Shown one piece after another: positions 52,476 through 59,911 of a stretch of DNA of 64,000 nt. Position 1 is the first letter of the stretch. Each line of letters opens with the position of its first letter. The DNA comes from Kitasatospora terrestris (lineage in GTDB: Bacteria > Actinomycetota > Actinomycetes > Streptomycetales > Streptomycetaceae): positions 2,790,001 through 2,854,000 of the forward strand of contig NZ_BAABIS010000001.1 in the NCBI RefSeq assembly GCF_039542905.1, written 5' to 3'. Both the position numbers and the translations under genes were made by a program. The notes beneath the pieces are model-generated. The model did not search any database, was not told the origin of the DNA, and saw only the letters and a list, made by a program, of their open reading frames with translations.

Positions 52476-53534
52476 TCAGCCGGTCCTGAGCACGCCGCAC
52501 AGCTGCCAGCTGTGCGCCGCGTGGTCACCCGGGTCGACGGCGGGCGGCGCCGGGACGGTCACGCCCGCCGCGGTGGCCAGCACCGGCTGCAGGTAGCCGG
52601 AGAGCACCGCGCCGCACGCCGTCGGCCCGGCCTGGGTCACCGCGTCCACCAGCCGCAGCTGCCCGGAGCCCAGGTCGGTCCGGTCGAACTCGAAGCGCAG
52701 CTCCCGGCGCACCCAGTACAGGCTGACCGAGGAGTCGTCGGTGGTGCCGGCCGGGCGCAGCGCGTAGACGAAGGTGTGGTCGGTGGTGATCTCCAGGGTG
52801 CTGTTGTCCGCCTCGGCGATCTCCGCCGCACCCCGCACCCGCACCGACTCGTCGGCGAGCGCCACCTGCCCGGGGTCGAAGCGCACCAGCCAGCCGGTGG
52901 CGGTGTGGTGCTGGTCGTCCCGCGGGTGGTCGACGCTGTCCTCGTACTGCGCCTGCTCACCCGGGGTGACCAGCGACCGGACCGCCCCGGTCTCGCTGCG
53001 GGCCACCGTGGCGGGCGCCAGCGCGGAGGCGGTCAGGTAGCGCTGGACGGTCTCCAGCGCCCGGGTCACCTCGGAGCGGGTGAAGTGCGTGGTCGGCGTG
53101 GCCGGCGGGATGCCGAAGCCCGCGGCCCCCACCCCGTAGCCGGTCAGCGGCGCGAACGGGTCCTTGGGGTCGGCGACCGCGGTGACCGCGCCCGCCGGCG
53201 CCAGCGCCACCACGGCGGCGGTCAGCTGGTTCCCGGACGGCGGGGTCGCCTGCCGGCGGGGGGAACTGATCCCGAAGTACACGGCTGCGGCGAACGCCAT
53301 CACCACCAGCAGCATCAGGGCGACGGCCTGCCGGGGCAGCGAGCCCAGCGGCCCGAGCCCGACCCGCGGCTTGGTGGCACGCGGATGCCCGGCACCCAGG
53401 CGCTCCCGCGCCGAGAGCTCCTGGATCCGCGCAGCCCGGACGAACGATTCGTCGAAGACGACGGACCGGAACTCGTCCTCGTTGCCGGAACCGCCCTCGG
53501 GCGTACCCTCGGGAGGTTCGAGCGGGTCACCCAT
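52476..53534 (-). CDS. Single-span membrane protein with VVFDE-x-FVR motif, long form (hypothetical)
   Basis: 352 residues, no named family recognised. The cytosolic N-terminus has DEFRSVVFDESFVRAARIQE at residues 20-39, then ELSARERLG. One membrane helix (about 71-89) follows. The exported domain of about 260 residues has strands such as TGWLVRFDPGQVALADESVR and a C-terminal pair of Cys (TACGAV, WQLCGV). The next gene encodes a shorter protein with the same N-terminal motif. The start is fixed by TACCCT 6 bases upstream. Possibly a cell-envelope sensor or adaptor; unproven. Confidence 0.75.
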   Translation of the reverse strand: MGDPLEPPEGTPEGGSGNEDEFRSVVFDESFVRAARIQELSARERLGAGHPRATKPRVGLGPLGSLPRQAVALMLLVVMAFAAAVYFGISSPRRQATPPSGNQLTAAVVALAPAGAVTAVADPKDPFAPLTGYGVGAAGFGIPPATPTTHFTRSEVTRALETVQRYLTASALAPATVARSETGAVRSLVTPGEQAQYEDSVDHPRDDQHHTATGWLVRFDPGQVALADESVRVRGAAEIAEADNSTLEITTDHTFVYALRPAGTTDDSSVSLYWVRRELRFEFDRTDLGSGQLRLVDAVTQAGPTACGAVLSGYLQPVLATAAGVTVPAPPAVDPGDHAAHSWQLCGVLRTG

Positions 53535-53540
53535 GACACC

Positions 53541-53546
53541 AGGGTA
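53541..53546 (-). promoter_or_regulatory. Candidate -10 box (TACCCT) of the long VVFDE gene
   Basis: TACCCT on the minus strand, 6 bases before the ATG at 53534. Confidence 0.5.
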
Positions 53547-53624
53547 GACGCGGGCCCCGCCGGGCACGAGAGGACCGGCGCGACAGTTCGGCGACGCGCC
53601 GTGACCGGGCGGGGAAACCCCGGC

Positions 53625-54212
53625 TCAGCTGCCCGGCACCGCCGCCAGCACCGGCACCGGCGCGACCGACGGCGAGGGCCCCGGGGACGCCCCGGTGGTG
53701 CTCGTCCCGCTCTCCGGCCGCCGCGGCGGCTCGCCCGCCCCGCCGACCCCGCGGTAGACCGCCGCCACCGCGACCGCCACCACGCTGACGCCCATCACCA
53801 GCGCCAGCACCCAGGCCACCGGCCGGTGCCAGCGCTGCTGCGCCACCTGCCGGCCGTGCCCGGCCGCCAGCGGGTCGAAGCCGACCCTGCCCCAGCGGGA
53901 CCGCCGGCGGGCCCGGTCGCGGCCGGACCACGGATCCGGGAAGTACCGGTCGTCGTCCAGACCCTCCGGGTGCGGACGCAGCTCCAGCGGCAGACCCTCG
54001 CCGGAGATCGTCAGCTCATAGCCCCGGCCCGGCCCGGCGTCCGGCTCGAACCGCGCCTCGGCGGCGGCCAGCTGCCGCTCCCGGGCGCTCGGCTCGTGCA
54101 CGGCGGCGGAACGGACGAAGGCCTCGTCGAAGACCACGGTGGCGAACTCGTCGTCCGCACCACCGTGGTCGGCGCCGTCGGAGTACGGCGAGCCCCCCAC
54201 ATCCTCAGCCAC
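53625..54212 (-). CDS. Single-span membrane protein with VVFDE-x-FVR motif, short form (hypothetical)
   Basis: 195 residues. The N-terminus has DEFATVVFDEAFVRSAAVHE at residues 21-40, then PSARERQLAAAEAR, the same block as in the downstream gene. A cytosolic Arg-rich region (SGRDRARRRSRWGRV) precedes one membrane helix (about 130-150). The short external tail is Pro/Ser/Thr-rich (about 45 residues). In contrast to its neighbour it has no folded external domain. GTG start with TACGCT 6 bases upstream. Both proteins may bind one cytosolic partner through the shared block. Confidence 0.75.
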   Translation of the reverse strand: MAEDVGGSPYSDGADHGGADDEFATVVFDEAFVRSAAVHEPSARERQLAAAEARFEPDAGPGRGYELTISGEGLPLELRPHPEGLDDDRYFPDPWSGRDRARRRSRWGRVGFDPLAAGHGRQVAQQRWHRPVAWVLALVMGVSVVAVAVAAVYRGVGGAGEPPRRPESGTSTTGASPGPSPSVAPVPVLAAVPGS

Positions 54213-54218
54213 GGATTC

Positions 54219-54224
54219 AGCGTA
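54219..54224 (-). promoter_or_regulatory. Candidate -10 box (TACGCT) of the short VVFDE gene
   Basis: TACGCT on the minus strand, 6 bases before the GTG at 54212. Confidence 0.5.
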
Positions 54225-54326
54225 TTACCGGGCGGACGATTTGTCTGTGGCTCCCCGCAGTTGCTCCGTCACCCGGGTGCACCGATTGGGCCGTTCAGCA
54301 CCCGTACGGCACCCGGGCGGAGCCGG

Positions 54327-55631
54327 TCAGCCCCCGACGGTCTGCGTCGCCTCACCGCGGACATGGCCGTCACCAGTCACGATGTACTTGGTCGAGGTCA
54401 GCTCCGGCAGGCCCATCGGGCCGCGCGCGTGCAGCTTCTGGGTGGAGATCCCGATCTCCGCGCCGAAACCGAACTCACCCCCGTCGGTGAACCGGGTCGA
54501 GGCGTTGACCGCGACCGTCGTCGAGTCCACCAGTTGCGTGAAGCGGCGCGCCGCCGCCTGCGAGGTGGTCACGATCGCCTCGGTGTGCCCCGAGGTCCAG
54601 CGCCGGATGTGCGCCACCGCCTCGTCCAGCGAGGGCACCACGGCCGCGGCGATGTCGTACGACAGGTACTCCGCCGCCCAGTCCTCGTCCGTCGCCGGCA
54701 CCACCGTCGCCCCGGTGCCCTCGGCCGCCTTCAGCACCGCGTCGTCGCCGTGCACCGTCACACCCGCCCCGGCCAGCGCGGCGAGCGCCTGCGGCAGGAA
54801 CGCGTCCGCGACGTCCTGGTGGACCAGCAGCGTCTCGGCGGCGTTGCACACGCTGACCCGCTGCGCCTTGGAGTTCAGCAGGATGCCGACCGCCATCGCC
54901 AGGTCCGCCTGCGCGTCCACGTACACGTGGCAGTTGCCGGTGCCGGTCTCGATCACCGGGACGGTGGAACCCTCCACCACGGTGCGGATCAGCGAGGCGC
55001 CGCCGCGCGGGATCAGCACGTCCACCAGGCCGCGGGCCCGCATCAGCTCCTGCACCGAGTCCCGGCTCTCGCCCGGCACCAGCTGCACCGCGTCGGCCGG
55101 CACGCCCGCGGAGGCCACCGCGGCGCGCACCACCTCCACCAGCGCGGTGTTCGACCGGTACGCCGAGGCCGAGCCGCGCAGCAGCACCGCGTTGCCCGAC
55201 TTCAGGCAGAGCGCCGCCGCGTCGACCGTCACGTTCGGGCGGGCCTCGTAGATGATCCCGACCACGCCGAGCGGCACCCGCACCTGGCGCACGTCCAGCC
55301 CGTTGGGCAGCGTGTACCCGCGGATCACCTCGCCGACCGGGTCGGGCAGGCCGACCACCTTGCGGACGTCGTCGGCGATGGCCGCGATCCGCTCCTCGTC
55401 CAGGGTCAGCCGGTCGATCACCGACTCCGCGGTGCCCGCCTCGCGGGCCCGCGCCACGTCCTCGGCGTTCGCCGCGGTGATCTCCGCCGCCCGCGCCACC
55501 AGCGCGTCGGCGATCGCCACCAGTGCGGCGTCCTTGACACTGCGCGGCAGCGGGGCGAGCACGGCGGCCGCCTCCCGGGCACGGCGCGCGGTGGCGAGGA
55601 CGGGGCTGTCGGCAACGGAGAGATCGCTCAT
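54327..55631 (-). CDS. proA: Gamma-glutamyl phosphate reductase
   Basis: NADPH-dependent enzyme that reduces gamma-glutamyl phosphate to glutamate semialdehyde, the second step of proline synthesis. The 434-residue product has the aldehyde-dehydrogenase fold. [20 protein letters not shown] lies near 130-150, the cofactor region includes [20 protein letters not shown], and the catalytic Cys is in [20 protein letters not shown]. The C-terminus has [20 protein letters not shown]. The start is set by TACCCT 6 bases upstream. A hypothetical gene separates it from proB, so it has its own promoter. Confidence 0.96.
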   Translation of the reverse strand: MSDLSVADSPVLATARRAREAAAVLAPLPRSVKDAALVAIADALVARAAEITAANAEDVARAREAGTAESVIDRLTLDEERIAAIADDVRKVVGLPDPVGEVIRGYTLPNGLDVRQVRVPLGVVGIIYEARPNVTVDAAALCLKSGNAVLLRGSASAYRSNTALVEVVRAAVASAGVPADAVQLVPGESRDSVQELMRARGLVDVLIPRGGASLIRTVVEGSTVPVIETGTGNCHVYVDAQADLAMAVGILLNSKAQRVSVCNAAETLLVHQDVADAFLPQALAALAGAGVTVHGDDAVLKAAEGTGATVVPATDEDWAAEYLSYDIAAAVVPSLDEAVAHIRRWTSGHTEAIVTTSQAAARRFTQLVDSTTVAVNASTRFTDGGEFGFGAEIGISTQKLHARGPMGLPELTSTKYIVTGDGHVRGEATQTVGG

Positions 55632-55637
55632 GCGGCA

Positions 55638-55643
55638 AGGGTA
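55638..55643 (-). promoter_or_regulatory. Candidate -10 box (TACCCT) of proA
   Basis: TACCCT on the minus strand, 6 bases before the ATG at 55631, identical in sequence and spacing to the box at 53541. Confidence 0.5.
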
Positions 55644-55693
55644 GCGAGTGCGCCCCCGCGGGCCGCCAACCGTTTCAGCAGACGGTCACCCGG

Positions 55694-56215
55694 TCAGTAC
55701 GGCTGGACGCTGCCCAGTTGCGGGGGCGGGTCGCCGAAGCCCTCCGCGACGCGCTGGTGGTAGGTGGCCCGGTCGACCACCTCCAGGCCGACGATCTCCC
55801 ACGGCGGGAGGTTGGCCGAGGCCTTGTGCTCGCCCCACAGCCGCAGCGCGATCGCCGCCGCGTCGTGCAGGTCGCGCGCCTCCTCCCAGTAGCGGATCTC
55901 CGCGTGGTCGGCCGCGTAGCGCGCGGTCAGGAAGAACGAGTGGTCGTGCGCCAGCCGCTCCAGCCCCGCCCGCAGCTCGGCGAGCGGCGTCACCCGCCCG
56001 GCGACGCTGAGCACCACGTGCCACAGCCGCCCCTGCTCGCGCTCCGCCCCCTCGTCGTCGGGCCCGTCCGCCCGTGCCTCGGACGGCCGGGCGGCGCGCT
56101 CCCGGACCGCGCCGCCGTCCCGCTCGGCGGCGGACCGGCCGCCGGTGATGCTGGTGAGCCGTCGCTGACCGACGGCTGCCCGCTCGGGCAGTGCTTCCTC
56201 CCGCCTGCGTCCCAC
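55694..56215 (-). CDS. Hypothetical protein between proA and proB
   Basis: 173 residues, no family recognised. Residues 1-65 are charged and low-complexity. The C-terminal 105 residues look folded: RLWHVVLSVAGRVTPLAELR, then LERLAHDHSFFLTARYAADH, EIRYWEEARDLHDAAAIALR and WEIVGLEVVDRATYHQR, with a beta-alpha-beta pattern like a ferredoxin-type fold. GTG at 56215 was chosen because AGGAGG lies exactly 6 bases upstream; an in-frame GTG at 56275 would add 20 residues but has a poor site. It lies 74 bases downstream of proB on the same strand. Confidence 0.75.
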   Translation of the reverse strand: MGRRREEALPERAAVGQRRLTSITGGRSAAERDGGAVRERAARPSEARADGPDDEGAEREQGRLWHVVLSVAGRVTPLAELRAGLERLAHDHSFFLTARYAADHAEIRYWEEARDLHDAAAIALRLWGEHKASANLPPWEIVGLEVVDRATYHQRVAEGFGDPPPQLGSVQPY

Positions 56216-56289
56216 CGGCGGCCTCCTGTTCAGCGGTGTCGCGTCCACGGGCCCGAACGGCCCGCCCGTAGCCACCCCCGTCGGCCCCG

Positions 56290-57426
56290 TCAGCCGCGCA
56301 GGACGACCAGGTCGTCCCGGTGCACGACCTCGCGCTCGTACGCGGCGCCGAGCTCCTGGGCGAGTTCCCGGGTGGAGCGGCCGAGCAGCCGGGGCAGCTC
56401 CCTCGCATCAAAGTTGACCAGCCCGCGGGCGACGATGTGACCGTTTTCGCCAAGAAGGTCGACGGGATCGCCCGCGGCGAAGTCCCCGTCCACCTTGGTC
56501 ACCCCGGCGGGCAGCAGCGACGCGCCACCGTGCAGCACGGCCGCCACCGCGCCGTCGTCCAGGGTCAGCGCGCCGCGCGGGGTGGACGCGTGCTCCAGCC
56601 AGAGCAGCCGGTCCGCGGAGCGGCTGCCGGTGCGCCGGAACAGGGTGCCGGTCCGGCGCCCGGCCAGCGCGTCGGCGGCGTGGCTGGCGGCGGTCAGCAC
56701 CACCGGGATGCCGGCGCCGGTCGCGATCCGGGCCGCCTCGACCTTGGTGACCATGCCGCCGGTGCCGACGCCCGCCTTGCCGGCGCTGCCGATCTCCACG
56801 TGCGCGATGTCCTCGGGGCCGCCCACCAGGTCGATCCTGCTGGTGCCGGGCTTGCTCGGGTCGCCGTCGTACAGGCCGTCCACGTCGGACAGCAGCACCA
56901 GCAGGTCGGCGCGGACCAGGTGGGCCACCAGCGCGGCCAGCCGGTCGTTGTCACCGAACCTGATTTCGGCGGTGGCGACCGTGTCGTTCTCGTTGACGAT
57001 CGGCACCGCGCCCATCGTCAGCAGCTGGTCCAGCGTGCGGTACGCGTTGCGGTAGTGCGCCCGCCGGCTGGCGTCCTCGGCGGTCAGCAGCACCTGGCCG
57101 ACCCGCAGGCCGTAGCGCGCGAACGAGGCGGTGTACCGGGCCACCAGCAGGCCCTGGCCGACGCTCGCCGCCGCCTGCTGCCGGGCCAGGTCGCTGGGGC
57201 GCCTGTCCAGCCCGAGCGGGGCCAGGCCGGCCGCGATGGCTCCGGAGGAGACCAGCACCACCTCGGGTGCGTCCGGCCGGTTGCGCACCTTGGCGAGGGT
57301 GTCCACCAGCGCGTCCACCCGGTCGGCGTCCAGGCCGCCGGCCGCGGTGGTGAGCGAGGAGGAGCCGACCTTGACGACGATCCGCCGAGCCGCGAGGACT
57401 TCCTCCCGCAGTGTCTGATCCGCCAT
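56290..57426 (-). CDS. proB: Glutamate 5-kinase
   Basis: Phosphorylates glutamate to gamma-glutamyl phosphate, the first and feedback-inhibited step of proline synthesis. The 378-residue product has the amino-acid-kinase domain with RRIVVKVGSSSLTTAAGGLD at the N-terminus, VLVSSGAIAAGL near 60, VNENDTVATAEIRFGDNDRL near 140-160 and GTGGMVTKVEAARIATGAGI near 215. A C-terminal PUA domain follows from about 285 (VDGDFAAGDPVDLLGENGHI), as in long bacterial forms. GAAGGG lies upstream of the ATG. It is 104 bases downstream of obgE on the same strand. Confidence 0.96.
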   Translation of the reverse strand: MADQTLREEVLAARRIVVKVGSSSLTTAAGGLDADRVDALVDTLAKVRNRPDAPEVVLVSSGAIAAGLAPLGLDRRPSDLARQQAAASVGQGLLVARYTASFARYGLRVGQVLLTAEDASRRAHYRNAYRTLDQLLTMGAVPIVNENDTVATAEIRFGDNDRLAALVAHLVRADLLVLLSDVDGLYDGDPSKPGTSRIDLVGGPEDIAHVEIGSAGKAGVGTGGMVTKVEAARIATGAGIPVVLTAASHAADALAGRRTGTLFRRTGSRSADRLLWLEHASTPRGALTLDDGAVAAVLHGGASLLPAGVTKVDGDFAAGDPVDLLGENGHIVARGLVNFDARELPRLLGRSTRELAQELGAAYEREVVHRDDLVVLRG

Positions 57427-57530
57427 CAGCTGTGACCCTTCGCACGACGTTGCACGGGGGCAATCTACGCGATGCGAAGGGTCACCAGGGACGGTGTTCC
57501 GGTGGGCGAACGGTCGGCCGCCCGTTCCGG

Positions 57531-59003
57531 TCAGTCCTCGTCGTCGCCCTCGATGGCCTCGCGGCCGGAGCTGAGCGCCTCGAAGGCGAGGTACTCGCGC
57601 TCCGCGGCGTCGCGGCCCTTCTGCTTCTCGCGGCGGCGGTCGACCGCCGGCCGGGGGTTCTCGAAGCGGTGGTCCTCGCCGCGGCGGCCGAGCATCTCCG
57701 CGCCGGCGGCCATGGTCGGCTCCCAGTCGAAGACCACGGCGTTCTCGTCGGGGCCGATGATGACGGTGTCACCCTCCTGCGCGCCGACCTTCCACAGCTT
57801 CTCCTCGACGCCGAGGCGGGCGAGCCGGTCGGCGAGGTAGCCGACGGCCTCGTCGTTGGAGAAGTCGGTCTGGCGCACCCAGCGCTCCGGCTTGGAGCCG
57901 CGGATGCGGTACGCGCCGTCCTCCTCCTCGATGGTGAACCCGGCGTCGTCGACGGCGGTCGGCCGGATGACGATCCGGGTGGACTCCTCGACCGGCTTGG
58001 CGGCGCGGGCCTGGGAGACGATCTCGGCGAGCGCGAAGCTCAGCTCGCGCAGGCCCTTGTGGGCGAGCGCGGAGACCTCGAAGACGCGGTAGCCGCGCTC
58101 CTCCAGCGAGGCCCGGGTCAGGTCGGCGATGTCCTGGCCGTCCGGCACGTCGATCTTGTTGAGGGCGACCAGTCGCGGCCGGTCCTCCAGGCCGCCGTAC
58201 TGGGCGAGTTCGTCCTCGATGGTCTCCAGGTCGGTGAGCGGGTCGCGGCCCGGCTCCAGGGTGGCGCAGTCCAGGACGTGCACCAGCACCTCGCAGCGCT
58301 CCACGTGCCGCAGGAACTCCAGGCCGAGGCCCTTGCCCTGGCTGGCGCCGGGGATCAGGCCGGGCACGTCGGCGATCGTGTAGACGGTCGAACCGGCGGT
58401 CACCACACCGAGGTTGGGGATCAGGGTGGTGAACGGGTAGTCGGCGATCTTCGGCTTCGCGGCGGACAGCACGGAGATCAGCGAGGACTTGCCGGCGCTC
58501 GGGTAGCCCACCAGGGCGACGTCGGCGACGGACTTGAGCTCCATCACGATGTCGCCGGCCTCGCCGGGCTCGCCGAGCAGGGCGAAGCCGGGGGCCTTGC
58601 GGCGGGCGGAGGCGAGCGCCGCGTTGCCGAGGCCGCCGCGGCCGCCCTGGGCTGCGACGAAGCTGGTGCCGTGGCCGACCAGGTCGGCGAGCACGTTGCC
58701 CTTGCGGTCGAGCACCACGGTGCCGTCCGGCACCGGCAGGACCAGGTCGGCGCCTTCCGCGCCGGTCCGGTGGCCGCCCGCGCCGGGCTTGCCGTTGCCG
58801 GCCTTGCGCTTGGGCGAGTGGTGGTACTCGAGCAGGGTGGTGACCTGGGAGTCGACGGTCAGGATGACGCTGCCGCCACTGCCGCCGTTGCCCCCGTCGG
58901 GGCCGCCGAGCGGCTTGAACTTCTCCCGGTGCACGGAGGCACAGCCGTGGCCTCCGTTACCCGCGGCGACGTGCAGCTCGACGCGGTCCACGAAGGTGGT
59001 CAT
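57531..59003 (-). CDS. obgE: GTPase ObgE/CgtA
   Basis: Essential GTPase for late 50S assembly, also linked to growth and sporulation control in actinomycetes. The 490-residue product has the glycine-rich Obg domain (1-158, with [16 protein letters not shown]), the G domain from about 160 ([37 protein letters not shown]) and an OCT domain at about 355-430 ([20 protein letters not shown]). The acidic tail ends in GDDED. ATG at 59003 was chosen; the longer frame reads through the terminator-like hairpin. It follows rpmA on the same strand. Confidence 0.96.
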   Translation of the reverse strand: MTTFVDRVELHVAAGNGGHGCASVHREKFKPLGGPDGGNGGSGGSVILTVDSQVTTLLEYHHSPKRKAGNGKPGAGGHRTGAEGADLVLPVPDGTVVLDRKGNVLADLVGHGTSFVAAQGGRGGLGNAALASARRKAPGFALLGEPGEAGDIVMELKSVADVALVGYPSAGKSSLISVLSAAKPKIADYPFTTLIPNLGVVTAGSTVYTIADVPGLIPGASQGKGLGLEFLRHVERCEVLVHVLDCATLEPGRDPLTDLETIEDELAQYGGLEDRPRLVALNKIDVPDGQDIADLTRASLEERGYRVFEVSALAHKGLRELSFALAEIVSQARAAKPVEESTRIVIRPTAVDDAGFTIEEEDGAYRIRGSKPERWVRQTDFSNDEAVGYLADRLARLGVEEKLWKVGAQEGDTVIIGPDENAVVFDWEPTMAAGAEMLGRRGEDHRFENPRPAVDRRREKQKGRDAAEREYLAFEALSSGREAIEGDDED

Positions 59004-59050
59004 GGGGGTGCCTCCAGTGCGAAGAAAGGGTGGGTCCTGCTGGTAAAGCA

Positions 59051-59086
59051 TGAAGGGTGAGCCGGATCATTCCGGCCCACCCTTCA
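59051..59086 (-). terminator. Hairpin between rpmA and obgE
   Basis: 16-base arms (TGAAGGGTG-A-GCCGGA against TCCGGC-C-CACCCTTCA) with a single mismatch and a 4-base loop. On the minus strand it is followed by TGCTTT. It may act as a partial terminator, lowering obgE relative to the ribosomal genes. Confidence 0.7.
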
Positions 59087-59104
59087 CAGCGAGTCTGTAG
59101 GGAC

Positions 59105-59362
59105 TCAGGCCTCGACGGCCACGATGTTGACGACCTTGCGGCCGCGGCGGGTGCCGAACTCCACGGCACCGGCGGTCAGCGCGAACAGGGTGTCGTCGCC
59201 GCCACGGCCGACGTTGGCGCCCGGGTGGAAGTGGGTGCCACGCTGGCGGACGATGATCTCGCCGGCGCTGACGACCTGGCCGCCGAAGCGCTTCACGCCG
59301 AGGCGCTGGGCGTTCGAGTCACGGCCGTTGCGGGTAGAGCTTGCGCCCTTCTTGTGTGCCAT
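59105..59362 (-). CDS. rpmA: 50S ribosomal protein L27
   Basis: Large-subunit protein near the peptidyl-transferase centre. The 85-residue product has the expected N-terminus [20 protein letters not shown] and the core [20 protein letters not shown], then [20 protein letters not shown]. It starts directly with the MAHKKG tail and lacks the cleavable N-terminal extension found in Firmicutes. It lies 14 bases downstream of rplU, so the two form one operon. Confidence 0.97.
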   Translation of the reverse strand: MAHKKGASSTRNGRDSNAQRLGVKRFGGQVVSAGEIIVRQRGTHFHPGANVGRGGDDTLFALTAGAVEFGTRRGRKVVNIVAVEA

Positions 59363-59376
59363 TTCTCGTTATCCCC

Positions 59377-59694
59377 TTACTTGCTGACCGAGTCGATGCT
59401 GGTGATGCGCACCGCGGTGTGCTTCTGGCGGTGGCCCTGACGGCGGCGGTAGCCCGTCTTGTTCTTGTAGCGGAGGATGACGATCTTGTCGCCCTTGGTC
59501 TGGTCGACCACCTCGGCGTGAGCCTTCACGCCGCCGAGCACCCACGGGTCGGAGGTGACGGCGTCACCGTCGACGACCAGGATGGTCGACAGCTCGACCG
59601 AGTCACCCGGCTTGGCGTCAATACGGTCGATCTCCAGCACGTCGCCGACGGCGACCTTGTGCTGGCGGCCGCCTGCGCGAACGATCGCGTACAT
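59377..59694 (-). CDS. rplU: 50S ribosomal protein L21
   Basis: Large-subunit protein that binds 23S rRNA. The 105-residue product begins [20 protein letters not shown] and ends with the basic RNA-binding stretch [20 protein letters not shown]. First gene of the rplU-rpmA(-obgE) operon. The upstream 217 bases contain a candidate leader hairpin and the rne terminator. Confidence 0.97.
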   Translation of the reverse strand: MYAIVRAGGRQHKVAVGDVLEIDRIDAKPGDSVELSTILVVDGDAVTSDPWVLGGVKAHAEVVDQTKGDKIVILRYKNKTGYRRRQGHRQKHTAVRITSIDSVSK

Positions 59695-59759
59695 GCGGTA
59701 CCCACTTTCCTACTCGGTCGGAACTCCGGATGCCAGCCGCCTGGGTACGGACACAGGGG

Positions 59760-59788
59760 CCTCCCCCACACCACCGGTGCGGGAGGTG
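59760..59788 (-). promoter_or_regulatory. Candidate 5'-leader hairpin of the rplU operon
   Basis: In the minus-strand transcript CCTCCCGCACC can pair with GGTGTGGGGGAGG around a short GGT loop, with a two-base bulge, 66 bases before the rplU ATG. It could be an autoregulatory L21 site; a TTGACC hexamer lies upstream (minus strand, near 59825) but no matching -10 is evident. Confidence 0.35.
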
Positions 59789-59870
59789 AGGTGCTCTGGA
59801 GCTGTGGCGTAGACACGCCGAGGGTCAAGAATACGGACCGGCCACCCCTGGGGCAAACCGGGCCCTACCC

Positions 59871-59904
59871 GGTGCGGGGCGGACTCGCAAGCCCGCCCCG
59901 CACC
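59871..59904 (-). terminator. Terminator downstream of rne
   Basis: 12-bp perfect stem GGTGCGGGGCGG / CCGCCCCGCACC with a 10-base loop, beginning 8 bases after the rne stop on the minus strand. No T-tract follows. Confidence 0.75.
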
Positions 59905-59911
59905 AGGGGCG

